Below, piece by piece: positions 46,940 through 54,706 of a stretch of DNA of 64,000 nucleotides; within the stretch, counting starts at the first letter, position 1; the number at the start of each line of letters is the position of its first letter. The DNA comes from Allobosea sp. ASV33 (lineage in GTDB: Bacteria > Pseudomonadota > Alphaproteobacteria > Rhizobiales > Beijerinckiaceae): assembly GCF_016428755.1 (NCBI RefSeq), contig NZ_JAELTI010000004.1, positions 62,001 to 126,000 on the forward strand. Direction: 5' to 3'. The notes beneath the pieces were generated by a model, which made no database searches, had not been told where the DNA came from, and worked only from the letters and a program-made list of their open reading frames with translations. The translations under genes and the position numbers were made by a program.

Positions 46940-47506
46940 CTAGCGCGCAATCACGCCCTTGATGGCAATCTCGACCTGATCGTCGACGATATTGACCTCG
47001 CGGCCGATCCCGAAGGCCGCGCGGGAGAAGCTGGCATTGGCATGGAAGGGGAGATTGCCGCCCGCTCCCAGCGCTGCGGGATCGCCTTCGGCCACGGCGT
47101 CGACGGTCACAGGCTGCGATGCCCCGCGTATGGTGAGCTCGCCCATGATCGAGAGGCTGCGTTCGCCGGTGCGGGCGACCTGCTGCGACACGAAGCTTGC
47201 GACGGGATAGCGCGCGACATCCAGCATCGTCTGCCCCTTGATGAAGCCGTCGACGAGATCGGCGCCGGTGCGCAGCGACGCGGTCTGGATCGTCATGCGG
47301 ATTCGGCTGCGCTCGGGCCGGTCGAAATCGAGCGTGACGGTACCGTCGACAGCGCCGAAACGGCCGCTCGCCGTCTGTATACCGAAATGGCGGGCGATGA
47401 AGGAGACTTCCCCGCCCCCCTTTGACAGAGACCAGTTGTCCTGCGCGACCGCTGAAACGGGGAGCAGCCCCAGGAGGGCCGCGACAAGCAGCGCACGCAT
47501 CGTCAT
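46940..47506 (-). CDS. YceI-family periplasmic lipid-binding protein
   Basis: A 188-residue exported protein with a signal peptide to about residue 22 (LLPVSAVAQ). The mature part is a lipocalin-like beta-barrel with the YceI signatures VSFIARHFGIQTASGRFG, SLRTGADLVDGFIKGQTMLD and YPVASFVSQQV. YceI proteins bind long isoprenoids such as polyprenols or ubiquinone. GAGGAGCC precedes the ATG at 47506. Encoded directly upstream of the cytochrome b561 gene, it may hand a quinone-like molecule to it. Confidence 0.88.
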   Translation of the reverse strand: MTMRALLVAALLGLLPVSAVAQDNWSLSKGGGEVSFIARHFGIQTASGRFGAVDGTVTLDFDRPERSRIRMTIQTASLRTGADLVDGFIKGQTMLDVARYPVASFVSQQVARTGERSLSIMGELTIRGASQPVTVDAVAEGDPAALGAGGNLPFHANASFSRAAFGIGREVNIVDDQVEIAIKGVIAR

Positions 47507-47694
47507 GGCATGGCTCCTCGGCAGCCGGATCACCGGCATCCTAGGCCGAGATGCCTGGTCGCCGGCAGGGGCGGACACGCAGTTGTGAGGATGCCAGAGG
47601 ATCGCGCGAAAGATTCTTAACCGCTTTCGTGAACCCGGATCGAACCTTTCGCGACCACTCGTCGTTGGTAAGGCGACGAGATGGAGGCGAGGCG

Positions 47695-48189
47695 ATGACG
47701 CGGTCAGGAATGATGCGATGGGCGGTGGCCGCAGCGCTTGCCTGCGCGGCTGCGCCGAGCGCCCAGGCGGCCGGCTTCTTCGACGATCTCGCCCGCGCCT
47801 TCTTCGGCGGCGGGCCGCGCCTGAGGGCTTCTCCAATCTACGAATATGACGATGAGCCGCGCGTGCGCGCGCCGCGTGCCAAGGCGCCCGAGGCTTCCTC
47901 GAAGCCAAAGCCGCCCGTGGTCCAGCTCGATCCCCAGAGCGACAAGCAGTGGTATCTCAAGGATCCGACGCTGCGGCGCGGCGACATCGTCGTCACCGCC
48001 GGCGGCGTGCTGGTCTATCAGGGCCGCGACGCCGATGCGGCACGCCCGGCCGATTTCGTCGCGCTCGGGGGCAGCGATTCCAAGGGCTGGAAACAGCAAT
48101 TGCAGACGGCCGCCGCCGGCGGCAGGGCGCGCTTCGGCAATCTCAGCACGCCCGCCAAGGCAGCCGTGACTGCCGAAGCCGTCGAGTAA
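47695..48189 (+). CDS. Exported protein of unknown function with a GD-VVT...RP-DFVAL motif
   Basis: A 164-residue protein with a signal peptide (about 1-26, ending APSAQA) and a Pro/Lys/Arg-rich linker (about 50-78). A compact conserved element follows (about 95-124: RGDIVVTAGGVLVYQGRD, then ARPADFVAL). I do not recognise the family. The same element occurs at the C-terminus of another exported protein in this window (61940-62485). The start is preceded by GGAGGCGAGGCG. It is divergent from yceI. Confidence 0.65.
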   Translation: MTRSGMMRWAVAAALACAAAPSAQAAGFFDDLARAFFGGGPRLRASPIYEYDDEPRVRAPRAKAPEASSKPKPPVVQLDPQSDKQWYLKDPTLRRGDIVVTAGGVLVYQGRDADAARPADFVALGGSDSKGWKQQLQTAAAGGRARFGNLSTPAKAAVTAEAVE

Positions 48190-48201
48190 GGCTCGCTCTT
48201 C

Positions 48202-48245
48202 GCATTTTCTTCACGCGAACCGGTTCCCACGTCGCTCGAAAATGC
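48202..48245. repeat. Second repeat family, copy B (GCATTTTC...GAAAATGC)
   Basis: GCATTTTC (48202-48209) and GAAAATGC (48238-48245) are the same inverted ends as at 37972-38036, enclosing TTCACGCGAACCGGTTCCC. It lies between the convergent exported-protein and hdeD genes. Confidence 0.75.
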
Positions 48246-48251
48246 TTGGCT

Positions 48252-48851
48252 TCAGCGCGGCTTCACGCCATCGAAGGTTGAGCGGATCGCGCGCGCCAGC
48301 GCGATCGCCGCCCAGCCTTGGAAGATCAGTTCGATCGCCAGGAAGGTGCCGAGCACCCACAAGCTGGACGCCGGCCATTGCGCCAGGATCATGCCGCCGA
48401 GCAGCAGCGATAGCGCGCCCGAGAAGGCGATCCAGCCCCAGGCAGGCAATTCCCGGTTCTGGAAGGCGACTACGAGGCGCAGCACGCCGGTCGCAACCAG
48501 CGCCGCGCCCGCCAGCAATGTCAGCGAGGCGGTGGCGAGCAGCGGATTGGCGAAGGTCATCAGGCCGATTGCGATATAGAGAGCGCCGATGAGGATATGC
48601 AGCAGGCGGCTCTTCCAGCCTTGATGCCTGAAGGCATCGACCAGCACGACGATACCGCCGACCAGGATCATCGCGCCGAACCAGATCGCGCTGGCGAGGC
48701 TGAGCATCGTCACGGCGCCAAGGCCGAGAATGCCGAGAATGACGAGGGCGATGCCCGCCGCCATCAGCCAACCGGAATTGCGGCGGAGCGGGACGAGATG
48801 CGTGGCGAGCGAGGAGCCATGGCGGGGCGAGGTTTCTGCAGGCGTGCTCAT
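48252..48851 (-). CDS. HdeD-family membrane protein
   Basis: A 199-residue protein with six hydrophobic helices, beginning about residue 27 (GWLMAAGIALVILGILG) and including the WFGAMILVGGIVVLVDAF and HILIGALYIAIGLMTF segments typical of HdeD. HdeD in E. coli belongs to the acid-resistance island; in other bacteria the role is unclear. It stands alone, downstream of the transaldolase gene but separated from it by a strong hairpin. Confidence 0.85.
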   Translation of the reverse strand: MSTPAETSPRHGSSLATHLVPLRRNSGWLMAAGIALVILGILGLGAVTMLSLASAIWFGAMILVGGIVVLVDAFRHQGWKSRLLHILIGALYIAIGLMTFANPLLATASLTLLAGAALVATGVLRLVVAFQNRELPAWGWIAFSGALSLLLGGMILAQWPASSLWVLGTFLAIELIFQGWAAIALARAIRSTFDGVKPR

Positions 48852-48940
48852 GACCGACTCCAGTTGGGCGGGCCGCGACAGCCGGGGCGGCCTCGTCAGG
48901 ACATCGATCCATCAGAGGCCTGCCCGAGGCCCGCGTCAAT

Positions 48941-48963
48941 GATCTGCCGCAAAGCGGCAGATC
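48941..48963 (-). terminator. Strong hairpin after the transaldolase gene
   Basis: GATCTGCCGC (48941-48950) and GCGGCAGATC (48954-48963) pair exactly around three bases, 31 bases past the transaldolase stop on the minus strand. The tail after it (ATTGACG) is only weakly T-rich, so termination may need Rho or the hairpin may protect the 3' end. Confidence 0.5.
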
Positions 48964-48994
48964 AGGCCACGCTGCCGCTCAGCCGCAAATCGCC

Positions 48995-49963
48995 TCAGCC
49001 CAGCTTCGCGGCGACGAGCTTGCGCAGGCCGCGCAGGTCCTTGACGAAGCCGCGGATGCCCTCCGCCAGCTTCTCGGTCCCCATCGCATCCTCGTTCATG
49101 GCGAAGCGGAAGGCCTTCTCGTCGAAGCCGAGCTTCCTGCTGACGCCCCCTTCCATTTGCGGCGAGGCGGCCGGCGAGAGGCGGCGCGGCAGGTCGCCGG
49201 TCGCGGCGGCGAGCTCGTCGAGCAGGCCCGGCCCGATCGTCAGGCGGTCGCAACCGGCCAAGGCCTCGATCTCGCCGGTGTTGCGGAAGGATGCGCCCAT
49301 CACGACCGTCTTGATGCCGAAGGCCTTGTAATAGGCATAGATGCTCTTGACGGAGACGACGCCGGGATCGGTTTCGGCGGTGTAGGGGCCGCCGCCTGCC
49401 TTGACGTGCCAGTCGAGGATGCGGCCGACGAAGGGCGAGATCAGGAAGGCGTTCGCCTCGGCCGCCGCAACCGCCTGCGGCAGCGCGAAGAGCAGGGTCA
49501 GGTTGCAGTCGATGCCCTCGCCCTGCAGCACCTTGGCGGCCTGCAGGCCTTCCCAGGTCGAGGCGATCTTGATGAGGATGCGGTCCTTCTCGACGCCGCG
49601 CTCCGTGTAGGCGGCGATGACGGCGCGCGCCTTCTCGATGGTCGCTGCCGTGTCGAAGGAGAGATCGGCATCGACCTCGGTCGAGACGCGGCCGGGGACG
49701 ATCTTGGTCAGTTCCGTGCCGAAGTTTACCGCGAGGCGGTCGCAGACGGCATGGACCGCCTTCTCGCCGCCGCCCTGCTTCTTGCCCCAGCCGATCGCCT
49801 CGTCGACGAGACCGCTGTAGGCCGGCGTCTCCACCGCCTTGAGGATCAGGGTCGGGTTCGTCGTGCAGTCGACAGGCTTCAGGCGGCGCACGGCCTCGAT
49901 ATCGCCGGTGTCGGCGACGACGGTGGTCATCTGGCGGAGCTGGTCGAGCTTGGAGGCGGTCAT
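48995..49963 (-). CDS. tal: Transaldolase
   Basis: A 322-residue TalB-type enzyme of the pentose phosphate pathway moving a dihydroxyacetone unit between sugar phosphates. The conserved CTTNPTLILKA (about 33-43), the Schiff-base lysine in RILIKIASTWEG (about 130) and the ISPFVGRILDW motif identify it. GAGGAT lies a few bases before the ATG at 49963. It follows a sugar-type ABC transporter on the same strand after a repeat-containing gap of 230 bases, so joint transcription is possible but not shown. Confidence 0.95.
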   Translation of the reverse strand: MTASKLDQLRQMTTVVADTGDIEAVRRLKPVDCTTNPTLILKAVETPAYSGLVDEAIGWGKKQGGGEKAVHAVCDRLAVNFGTELTKIVPGRVSTEVDADLSFDTAATIEKARAVIAAYTERGVEKDRILIKIASTWEGLQAAKVLQGEGIDCNLTLLFALPQAVAAAEANAFLISPFVGRILDWHVKAGGGPYTAETDPGVVSVKSIYAYYKAFGIKTVVMGASFRNTGEIEALAGCDRLTIGPGLLDELAAATGDLPRRLSPAASPQMEGGVSRKLGFDEKAFRFAMNEDAMGTEKLAEGIRGFVKDLRGLRKLVAAKLG

Positions 49964-50016
49964 CGGTCTATCCTCGGCAATTCTTCTTGTCGTAACGCAT
50001 TCAGTGTGACGCCTGT

Positions 50017-50041
50017 TCATCGCCATTGCGAGAGCGATGAA
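50017..50041. repeat. Short inverted repeat with CATTGCGAG...GAAGCAATCC context
   Basis: TTCATCGC (50017-50024) and GCGATGAA (50034-50041) are exact complements, and the surrounding bases resemble a widespread intergenic element ending in GAAGCAATCC. Only one copy is seen in this window. Confidence 0.35.
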
Positions 50042-50083
50042 GCAATCCGGCCATGCGGCGAGCTGACGCCGCCTGAAGCCGCA

Positions 50084-50183
50084 CGTCATGCTCAGGCTTG
50101 ACCCGGGCATCTCTTGGAGGAGAAGAGCGCCCTTTCCGGCCTGAGATTCTCGGGTCGAAGCTGCGCTTCGCCCGAGAATGACG
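50084..50183. repeat. Interspersed palindromic repeat, copy 6
   Basis: CGTCATGCTCAGGCTTGACC leads to GGGCATCTC; the right arm TTCTCGGG/CCCGAGAA ends at ATGACG. It lies between the transporter permease gene and the transaldolase gene, both leftward. Confidence 0.75.
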
Positions 50184-50196
50184 CGCGCCGCCAGCC

Positions 50197-51033
50197 TCAG
50201 CTCTTCACCGCGCCCGAGGTCAGGCCGCCGACCATGTTCTTGCGGAACAGGTAGTAGATCGCCGCCGGCGGGATGGCATAGAGCAAGCCGGCCGCCATCA
50301 GCAGGTTCCAGGGCGCATCGTCGGCCGAGAGGAAGAGGCCGAGGCCCACTGCGAGCGGCACCGCCTTCTCCGAGGACAGCAGCAGGAAAGCGTAGAGATA
50401 CTCGTTCCAGGCGAGCAGCAGGGCGTAGATGCCGATCACCACCATCGAGGGCTTCATCAGCGGCAGATAGACCAGCCGGAAGAGCTGGATCGAGGTGGCG
50501 CCGTCCATCACCGCGGCCTCGTCGAGCTCCTTCGGCAATTTGTCGGAGGCCTGTTTCAGCACCCAGATCGCATAGGGCGAGGCGAGCGCGACCATCGCCA
50601 GGATCAGCGAGGCCTGCGTGTTGAGCAGGCCGTAGGAGCCCATCGCCTTGTACATCGGGATCGCCAGGAAGGCCGCCGGGATCAGGTAGGTCGCCAGCGC
50701 CAGGTTCATGATCGTGCGCCCGCCCTTCACCTTGAGGCGCGCGATGGCGAAGGCCGCGAAGGTCGCGACGAAGAGTGTGATCAGCCCCGTCGCCACCGCG
50801 ATGAAGAAGCTGTTGAACATCTGCCGCCAGAAATTGTGCAGGTAGTAGTGCTGCTGGGCGAAGACGATCTGGAAGTTCTGCAGCGTCGGCTTGTCCGGCC
50901 AGAGCTTGCCGGCCAGCATCGATTCCTGGTTGGAGATCGAGAGCACGAAGAGGTGGTAGATCGGCAGCAGCGTCCAGAGCAGGACGGGCACGGCGACCAG
51001 CAGCAGCTTGCCTTCGTCTAGGAGCTTTCTCAT
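50197..51033 (-). CDS. Sugar-type ABC permease, MalG-like
   Basis: A 278-residue inner-membrane protein with six helices. The N-terminal LLPIYHLFVLSISNQESM is typical of MalG-like permeases, and the EAA loop is ELDEAAVMDGATSIQLFRLVYLP (about 178-200). Its ATG overlaps the preceding permease gene by four bases. It ends the transporter operon; the next gene downstream is separated by a repeat. No ATPase gene is present in the operon. Confidence 0.92.
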   Translation of the reverse strand: MRKLLDEGKLLLVAVPVLLWTLLPIYHLFVLSISNQESMLAGKLWPDKPTLQNFQIVFAQQHYYLHNFWRQMFNSFFIAVATGLITLFVATFAAFAIARLKVKGGRTIMNLALATYLIPAAFLAIPMYKAMGSYGLLNTQASLILAMVALASPYAIWVLKQASDKLPKELDEAAVMDGATSIQLFRLVYLPLMKPSMVVIGIYALLLAWNEYLYAFLLLSSEKAVPLAVGLGLFLSADDAPWNLLMAAGLLYAIPPAAIYYLFRKNMVGGLTSGAVKS

Positions 51034-51920
51034 GCGTCGGCTCCCTTCGACAGGCGCTTCACCATCACGAAGACCATCGGCAGGATCAGCGGCATCGCGA
51101 CGATGATCGAGGCGATGCCGAGATCGAGATTGTTGTTGCGCATGTAGCGGATGCCGAGCGTCGCCAGCACATGGTTGAGATCGCCCGGCCCGCCGCCGGT
51201 GAGCAAGTAGACGCTGTTGAAGTCGCCCAGCGTCCAGATCATCGAGAGCATGGTCGAGGTGACGTAGAGCGTCGCCAGCGACGGCCAGGTGATGAAGCGG
51301 AACTGCTGCCAGCGATTGGCGCCGTCGACGCTGGCGGCCTCGTAGAGGTCGGCCGCGATGGCGAGCCGGCCGGTGATCAGGATCAGCGTCCAGAACGGCA
51401 GCGACTTCCAGATATGGACGAAGATCGAGGAGATGAAGGCGAGCTTGGGATCGGTGAGCCAGCCCGGTCCCTCCATGATGCCGAACCACTGGAAGAGCTG
51501 CTGGTTCAGCATGCCGTTCTCGGGGTTCAGCATCACCCGGAAGGACAGGATGGTGGGGATCGACGGCACCGCCCAGGGCAGGATGAACAGCACCAGGACG
51601 ATGCGGATCCAGGGCCGCTGCTGGACGAAGAAGCCGGAGAGCCCGAGCGCGATCAGGAATTTCAGGTTCACCGCGACGAACAGGAAGATGATCGTGTTGA
51701 CGACGGTGCGGAAGAAGATCGGGTCGGCGAAGAGCGCCCGATAGGAATTCCAGTTGAGGCCGAGCCAGAGGCCGTAAGCCACCGGGTAGACCACCATGAC
51801 GGCGAAGACGAGCACATAGGGCGCCAGCATGATCGCTCCCCACATCGCGCGGTCTCGCGTGAACCCCGATGCGTCATCGCGCGGCGCCGCCAGCGGCGCG
51901 GTCATGGTGGCTGTGCTCAT
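51030..51920 (-). CDS. Sugar-type ABC permease, MalF-like
   Basis: A 296-residue permease with six helices (from about residue 28), the MalF-type segment ILPWAVPSIPTILSFRVMLNP, and the EAA loop DLYEAASVDGANRWQQFRFITWP (about 188-210). The late TGGGPGD turn is typical of sugar permeases. It lies 104 bases after the binding-protein gene and overlaps the MalG-like gene by four bases. With its partner it would form the membrane pore for a carbohydrate or polyol. Confidence 0.92.
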   Translation of the reverse strand: MSTATMTAPLAAPRDDASGFTRDRAMWGAIMLAPYVLVFAVMVVYPVAYGLWLGLNWNSYRALFADPIFFRTVVNTIIFLFVAVNLKFLIALGLSGFFVQQRPWIRIVLVLFILPWAVPSIPTILSFRVMLNPENGMLNQQLFQWFGIMEGPGWLTDPKLAFISSIFVHIWKSLPFWTLILITGRLAIAADLYEAASVDGANRWQQFRFITWPSLATLYVTSTMLSMIWTLGDFNSVYLLTGGGPGDLNHVLATLGIRYMRNNNLDLGIASIIVAMPLILPMVFVMVKRLSKGADA

Positions 51921-51969
51921 GGACTCTCCGGTTTTGTCAGAGGCTTTTTGTCACCCTGTGAAAGATACG

Positions 51970-51990
51970 CCGCGGCAATCCTTGCCGCGG
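51970..51990 (-). terminator. Hairpin between the sugar-binding protein gene and its permease genes
   Basis: CCGCGGCAA (51970-51978) and TTGCCGCGG (51982-51990) pair exactly around TCC, 34 bases past the binding-protein stop. Hairpins at this place often protect the binding-protein message and lower permease expression; it could also terminate part of the transcripts. Confidence 0.6.
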
Positions 51991-52024
51991 CGGGTCGTTG
52001 ACGCAAGCGCAATGAAGGCGCGTG

Positions 52025-53407
52025 TCAGCCGGCGATCTGCTTGATGCGGGCGATCATCTCGTCCACGGCCTGCTCGGCCGGGATCTTGTCCTGGACGACG
52101 CGATTCACGGCCTTGGCCCAGACGTTCTCGGCGTTCACGGTCGTGAAATTGTAGTTGTAGACGAACTGGAACGGCACGGTGCCGTCCTTGTACTGCTTGT
52201 AGACGACCGCGCGGTGCGGATCCTTGCCGTCGGACCAGAACGGCGCGTCGATCGCCTTGAGCGTCGTCGGCACCCAGCGGCCGGCCGAGCCTTCGACGAA
52301 GGGCCGCAGGTTCTCGTCCTTCATGAAGAAGGCCATGAATTCCTTGGCGCGCTTCTTGTTCTTGGCGTCCGCGAAGATCACCGCGGTCTTCACGGCGGCG
52401 AGATTGGTCATCTTGCTGCCGTCCGCCTTGAGCGGGAACTCGGCGGTGCGGATATTGTCCTCGTAGTTCTTCTTGGCCTGCGCCCGCTGCTCGGCAGTGA
52501 GCGCCGGGTTGTTCATGTCGTCCATGTGCTTGCCGGCGATCGAGATCGTGGCGTTGTGCGTCATCACCGTCGTGCGGTTATGGAAGGCGACGTTGTTGTC
52601 GGGATCGAGCCAGTTCACCGAGGAGGGCGGCGTGCAGCCGCGCTGGAAGATGTTGGCATAGGACTTCACCGCCTCGACCATCGCCTTCTTGTTCTCGGGC
52701 TGGTCGAGCACGATCTTGCCGTTCTCGTCGACGACCTTGGCGTTATAGGCGTTGGCGAAGGTCAGGAACGAGTAGAAGGTGTCGGACGCGGCGATGCCCA
52801 TCGGATGGCCGATGCCATAGATGCGCTTGCCCTTGGCGCGCATCGCGCCCTGGACCTTGTCGCACCAGAAATCCCAGTAGCCGTCCCAGGTCTTCGGGAT
52901 GTCGGCCTCCTTGAAGCCGGCCTCCTCCAGCATGTCCTTCCAGTAGGTGATGTGCATCATCTGCTGCTCGACCGGGAAGGCATAGTATGACTTCTTGCCG
53001 GCCTTGCCGTTCATCAGGAAGGTGGTCGAGAGCGCCATCGGCTGGATGTCGCCCTTGAGCGGATCGAGCACGTCCGAGACGTCCTCAAGCTTGCCGTCAT
53101 ATGCCCATTTGCCGGTGGTGCGGAAATCATAGGTGGTGCAGAAGCCGACATCCGGCGGCGTACCGGCATCGACAGCGCCGACCGATTTCGTGACGCAATC
53201 CTCGGTCGCGTAGAGCGAGAGTTCGACCTTGACGCCCGTCGCCTTCTGGAATTTGTCGACGACCGCGAGCAGCGCGTCGTCCTCGCCCTTGTAGAAGCCC
53301 TTGGTGAACCAGGCCGTCAGCGTCTCCTGCGCCATGGCGGCGCCGGACCAGCCTGCGAGCACCGCCGCGACAGCCGTCCCCATGGCGAAATGCCGAACCA
53401 GCTTCAT
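52025..53407 (-). CDS. Extracellular solute-binding protein, sugar type (SBP_bac_1)
   Basis: A 460-residue periplasmic protein with a signal peptide to about residue 26 (AGWSGAAMAQE). The MalE-like fold is shown by the early LLAVVDKFQKATGVKVELSL, the YYAFPVEQQ region and the C-terminal lobe around NKKRAKEFMAFFMKDENLRP. A start at 53407 puts the signal peptide first. It heads the operon with two permeases, and a LacI-like operator lies right upstream. The ligand, presumably a sugar or polyol, cannot be named. Confidence 0.9.
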   Translation of the reverse strand: MKLVRHFAMGTAVAAVLAGWSGAAMAQETLTAWFTKGFYKGEDDALLAVVDKFQKATGVKVELSLYATEDCVTKSVGAVDAGTPPDVGFCTTYDFRTTGKWAYDGKLEDVSDVLDPLKGDIQPMALSTTFLMNGKAGKKSYYAFPVEQQMMHITYWKDMLEEAGFKEADIPKTWDGYWDFWCDKVQGAMRAKGKRIYGIGHPMGIAASDTFYSFLTFANAYNAKVVDENGKIVLDQPENKKAMVEAVKSYANIFQRGCTPPSSVNWLDPDNNVAFHNRTTVMTHNATISIAGKHMDDMNNPALTAEQRAQAKKNYEDNIRTAEFPLKADGSKMTNLAAVKTAVIFADAKNKKRAKEFMAFFMKDENLRPFVEGSAGRWVPTTLKAIDAPFWSDGKDPHRAVVYKQYKDGTVPFQFVYNYNFTTVNAENVWAKAVNRVVQDKIPAEQAVDEMIARIKQIAG

Positions 53408-53423
53408 CGAATATCCTCCCATC

Positions 53424-53435
53424 TAAACCGTTTTA
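53424..53435. promoter_or_regulatory. LacI-type operator candidate upstream of the sugar ABC operon
   Basis: TAAACCGTTTTA (53424-53435) matches its own reverse complement at 10 of 12 positions and has the central CG and flanking A/T runs typical of LacI/GalR operators. It lies 17 bases upstream of the binding-protein start, a position suited to repression. Confidence 0.45.
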
Positions 53436-53567
53436 AAGCGACCTTATGATCGTCTTGCCGCGACCCTAGTCGAAAATCCCCGTTCAAAACAAGCCGGCGG
53501 AATCTCGCCAAATAGTATTTTTAATTCCAGGGTATGCAACGCGCCCACGGCGTGGAAATGAAGACCG

Positions 53568-53589
53568 GTTTCATGGAACTGTCATGTGA
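53568..53589 (+). promoter_or_regulatory. Possible Pho box
   Basis: GTTTCAT (53568-53574), four bases, CTGTCAT (53579-53585), four bases resembles the PhoB consensus of CTGTCAT repeats at 11-base intervals; the second copy is exact and the first has two mismatches. CTGTCA-TG-TGACAG (53579-53592) is also a perfect palindrome, so another regulator is possible. It lies about 55 bases before the binding-protein start. Confidence 0.4.
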
Positions 53590-53643
53590 CAGGACTACCG
53601 GCAGCGCCAACTCGCAGCCGCGATCACGAGACGGAGTTTTCAG

Positions 53644-54624
53644 ATGCAGCGCACGGCCCTGAGCGCCTTCATCATTGCCGCCGGCCTCGCGGCTGCGTCG
53701 CAAGCCTTCGCCGTCGAAGGCAAGCTGGTGCTCTATACCAGCCAGCCCAATACCGACGCCCAGCAGACGATCGACGCCTTCAAGGCGAAATACCCCAAGG
53801 TCGATGTCTCCTTCGTGCGCGACGGCACGCCGCGCGTGATGGCGAAGCTGAAAGCCGAGTTCGAGGCCGGTGCCCCGCAGGCGGACGTGCTGCTGATCGC
53901 CGATGCGGTGACGATGGAGGGCCTCAAGAAGGAGGGCCGCCTTCTTGCCCATGACAAGGCGGATGTCGGCGCCTATCCGGCCGGCATCCACGATCCCCAG
54001 AAGATGTGGTTCGCGACCAAGCTGATCACCACCGGCATCGTCTACAACACCCGGGCGGCGATGAAGCCCGCGAGCTGGGCCGACCTCACCAAGCCGGAAG
54101 CCAAGAACCAGTTGGCGATGCCGAGCCCGCTGAACTCGGGCGCCGCGCTGATCCACACGATCACGCTCACCAGCAATCTCGGCGACGGCTGGGGCTTCTA
54201 CGAGAAGCTCAAGGAGAACGGCACGCTCGCCGCCGGCGCCAATGGCGACATCCTGCGCCAGGTCGCCACCGGCGAGAAGCTCTACGGCATGATCGTCGAC
54301 TTCATGCCGATCCGCGAGAAGGCCAAGGGCGCGCCGGTCGAGTTCGTCTTCCCGAGCGAGGGCGTCTCCGCCGTCAGCGAGCCCGTCGCCATCCTGAAGA
54401 CCACCCGGAATCCGGACGCCGCCAAGGCCTTCATCGATTTCCTGCTCTCCGCCGAGGGCCAGGCGCTCGCGCTGAAGCAGGGCTATGTCGCCGCCCATCC
54501 CGACGTCGCCCTGCCGGCCGGCTATCCCGCCCGCAGCGCGATCAAGCTGATGGCCTTCGACGCCGCCAAGGCGCTCGCCGAGGAAACCGCCGCCCGCAAG
54601 CGCTTCAGTGCGATCTTCGAGTAA
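53644..54624 (+). CDS. Periplasmic binding protein of the ferric iron/2-aminoethylphosphonate type
   Basis: A 326-residue exported protein with a signal peptide to about residue 23 (AAASQAFAVE). The mature N-terminus GKLVLYTSQPNTDAQQTIDAF and ADVLLIADAVTMEGLKKEGRL are typical of the FbpA/PhnS class. FbpA proteins bind ferric iron with two tyrosines near the C-terminal third; here that region (GEKLYGMIVDFMPIREKAKG) lacks an obvious tyrosine pair, which leans towards an organic ligand such as a phosphonate. A Pho-like box upstream fits that reading. A hairpin follows the stop. Confidence 0.85.
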   Translation: MQRTALSAFIIAAGLAAASQAFAVEGKLVLYTSQPNTDAQQTIDAFKAKYPKVDVSFVRDGTPRVMAKLKAEFEAGAPQADVLLIADAVTMEGLKKEGRLLAHDKADVGAYPAGIHDPQKMWFATKLITTGIVYNTRAAMKPASWADLTKPEAKNQLAMPSPLNSGAALIHTITLTSNLGDGWGFYEKLKENGTLAAGANGDILRQVATGEKLYGMIVDFMPIREKAKGAPVEFVFPSEGVSAVSEPVAILKTTRNPDAAKAFIDFLLSAEGQALALKQGYVAAHPDVALPAGYPARSAIKLMAFDAAKALAEETAARKRFSAIFE

Positions 54625-54673
54625 GAGCCCCTAAAAAAAACCCGGAGGTCTCGATGGGTTTTGTTGGAGGCTC
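54625..54673 (+). terminator. Hairpin between the binding protein and permease genes
   Basis: AAAACCC (54637-54643) pairs with GGGTTTT (54656-54662), and an outer stem GAGCC (54625-54629) pairs with GGCTC (54669-54673). GGGTTTTGTT on the plus strand gives a short T-rich tail. It begins directly after the binding-protein stop and probably causes partial termination or protects the upstream message. Confidence 0.5.
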
Positions 54674-54706
54674 CAAGGCCGCTTCCATGCTAAGCGCGCC
54701 AGCGCA

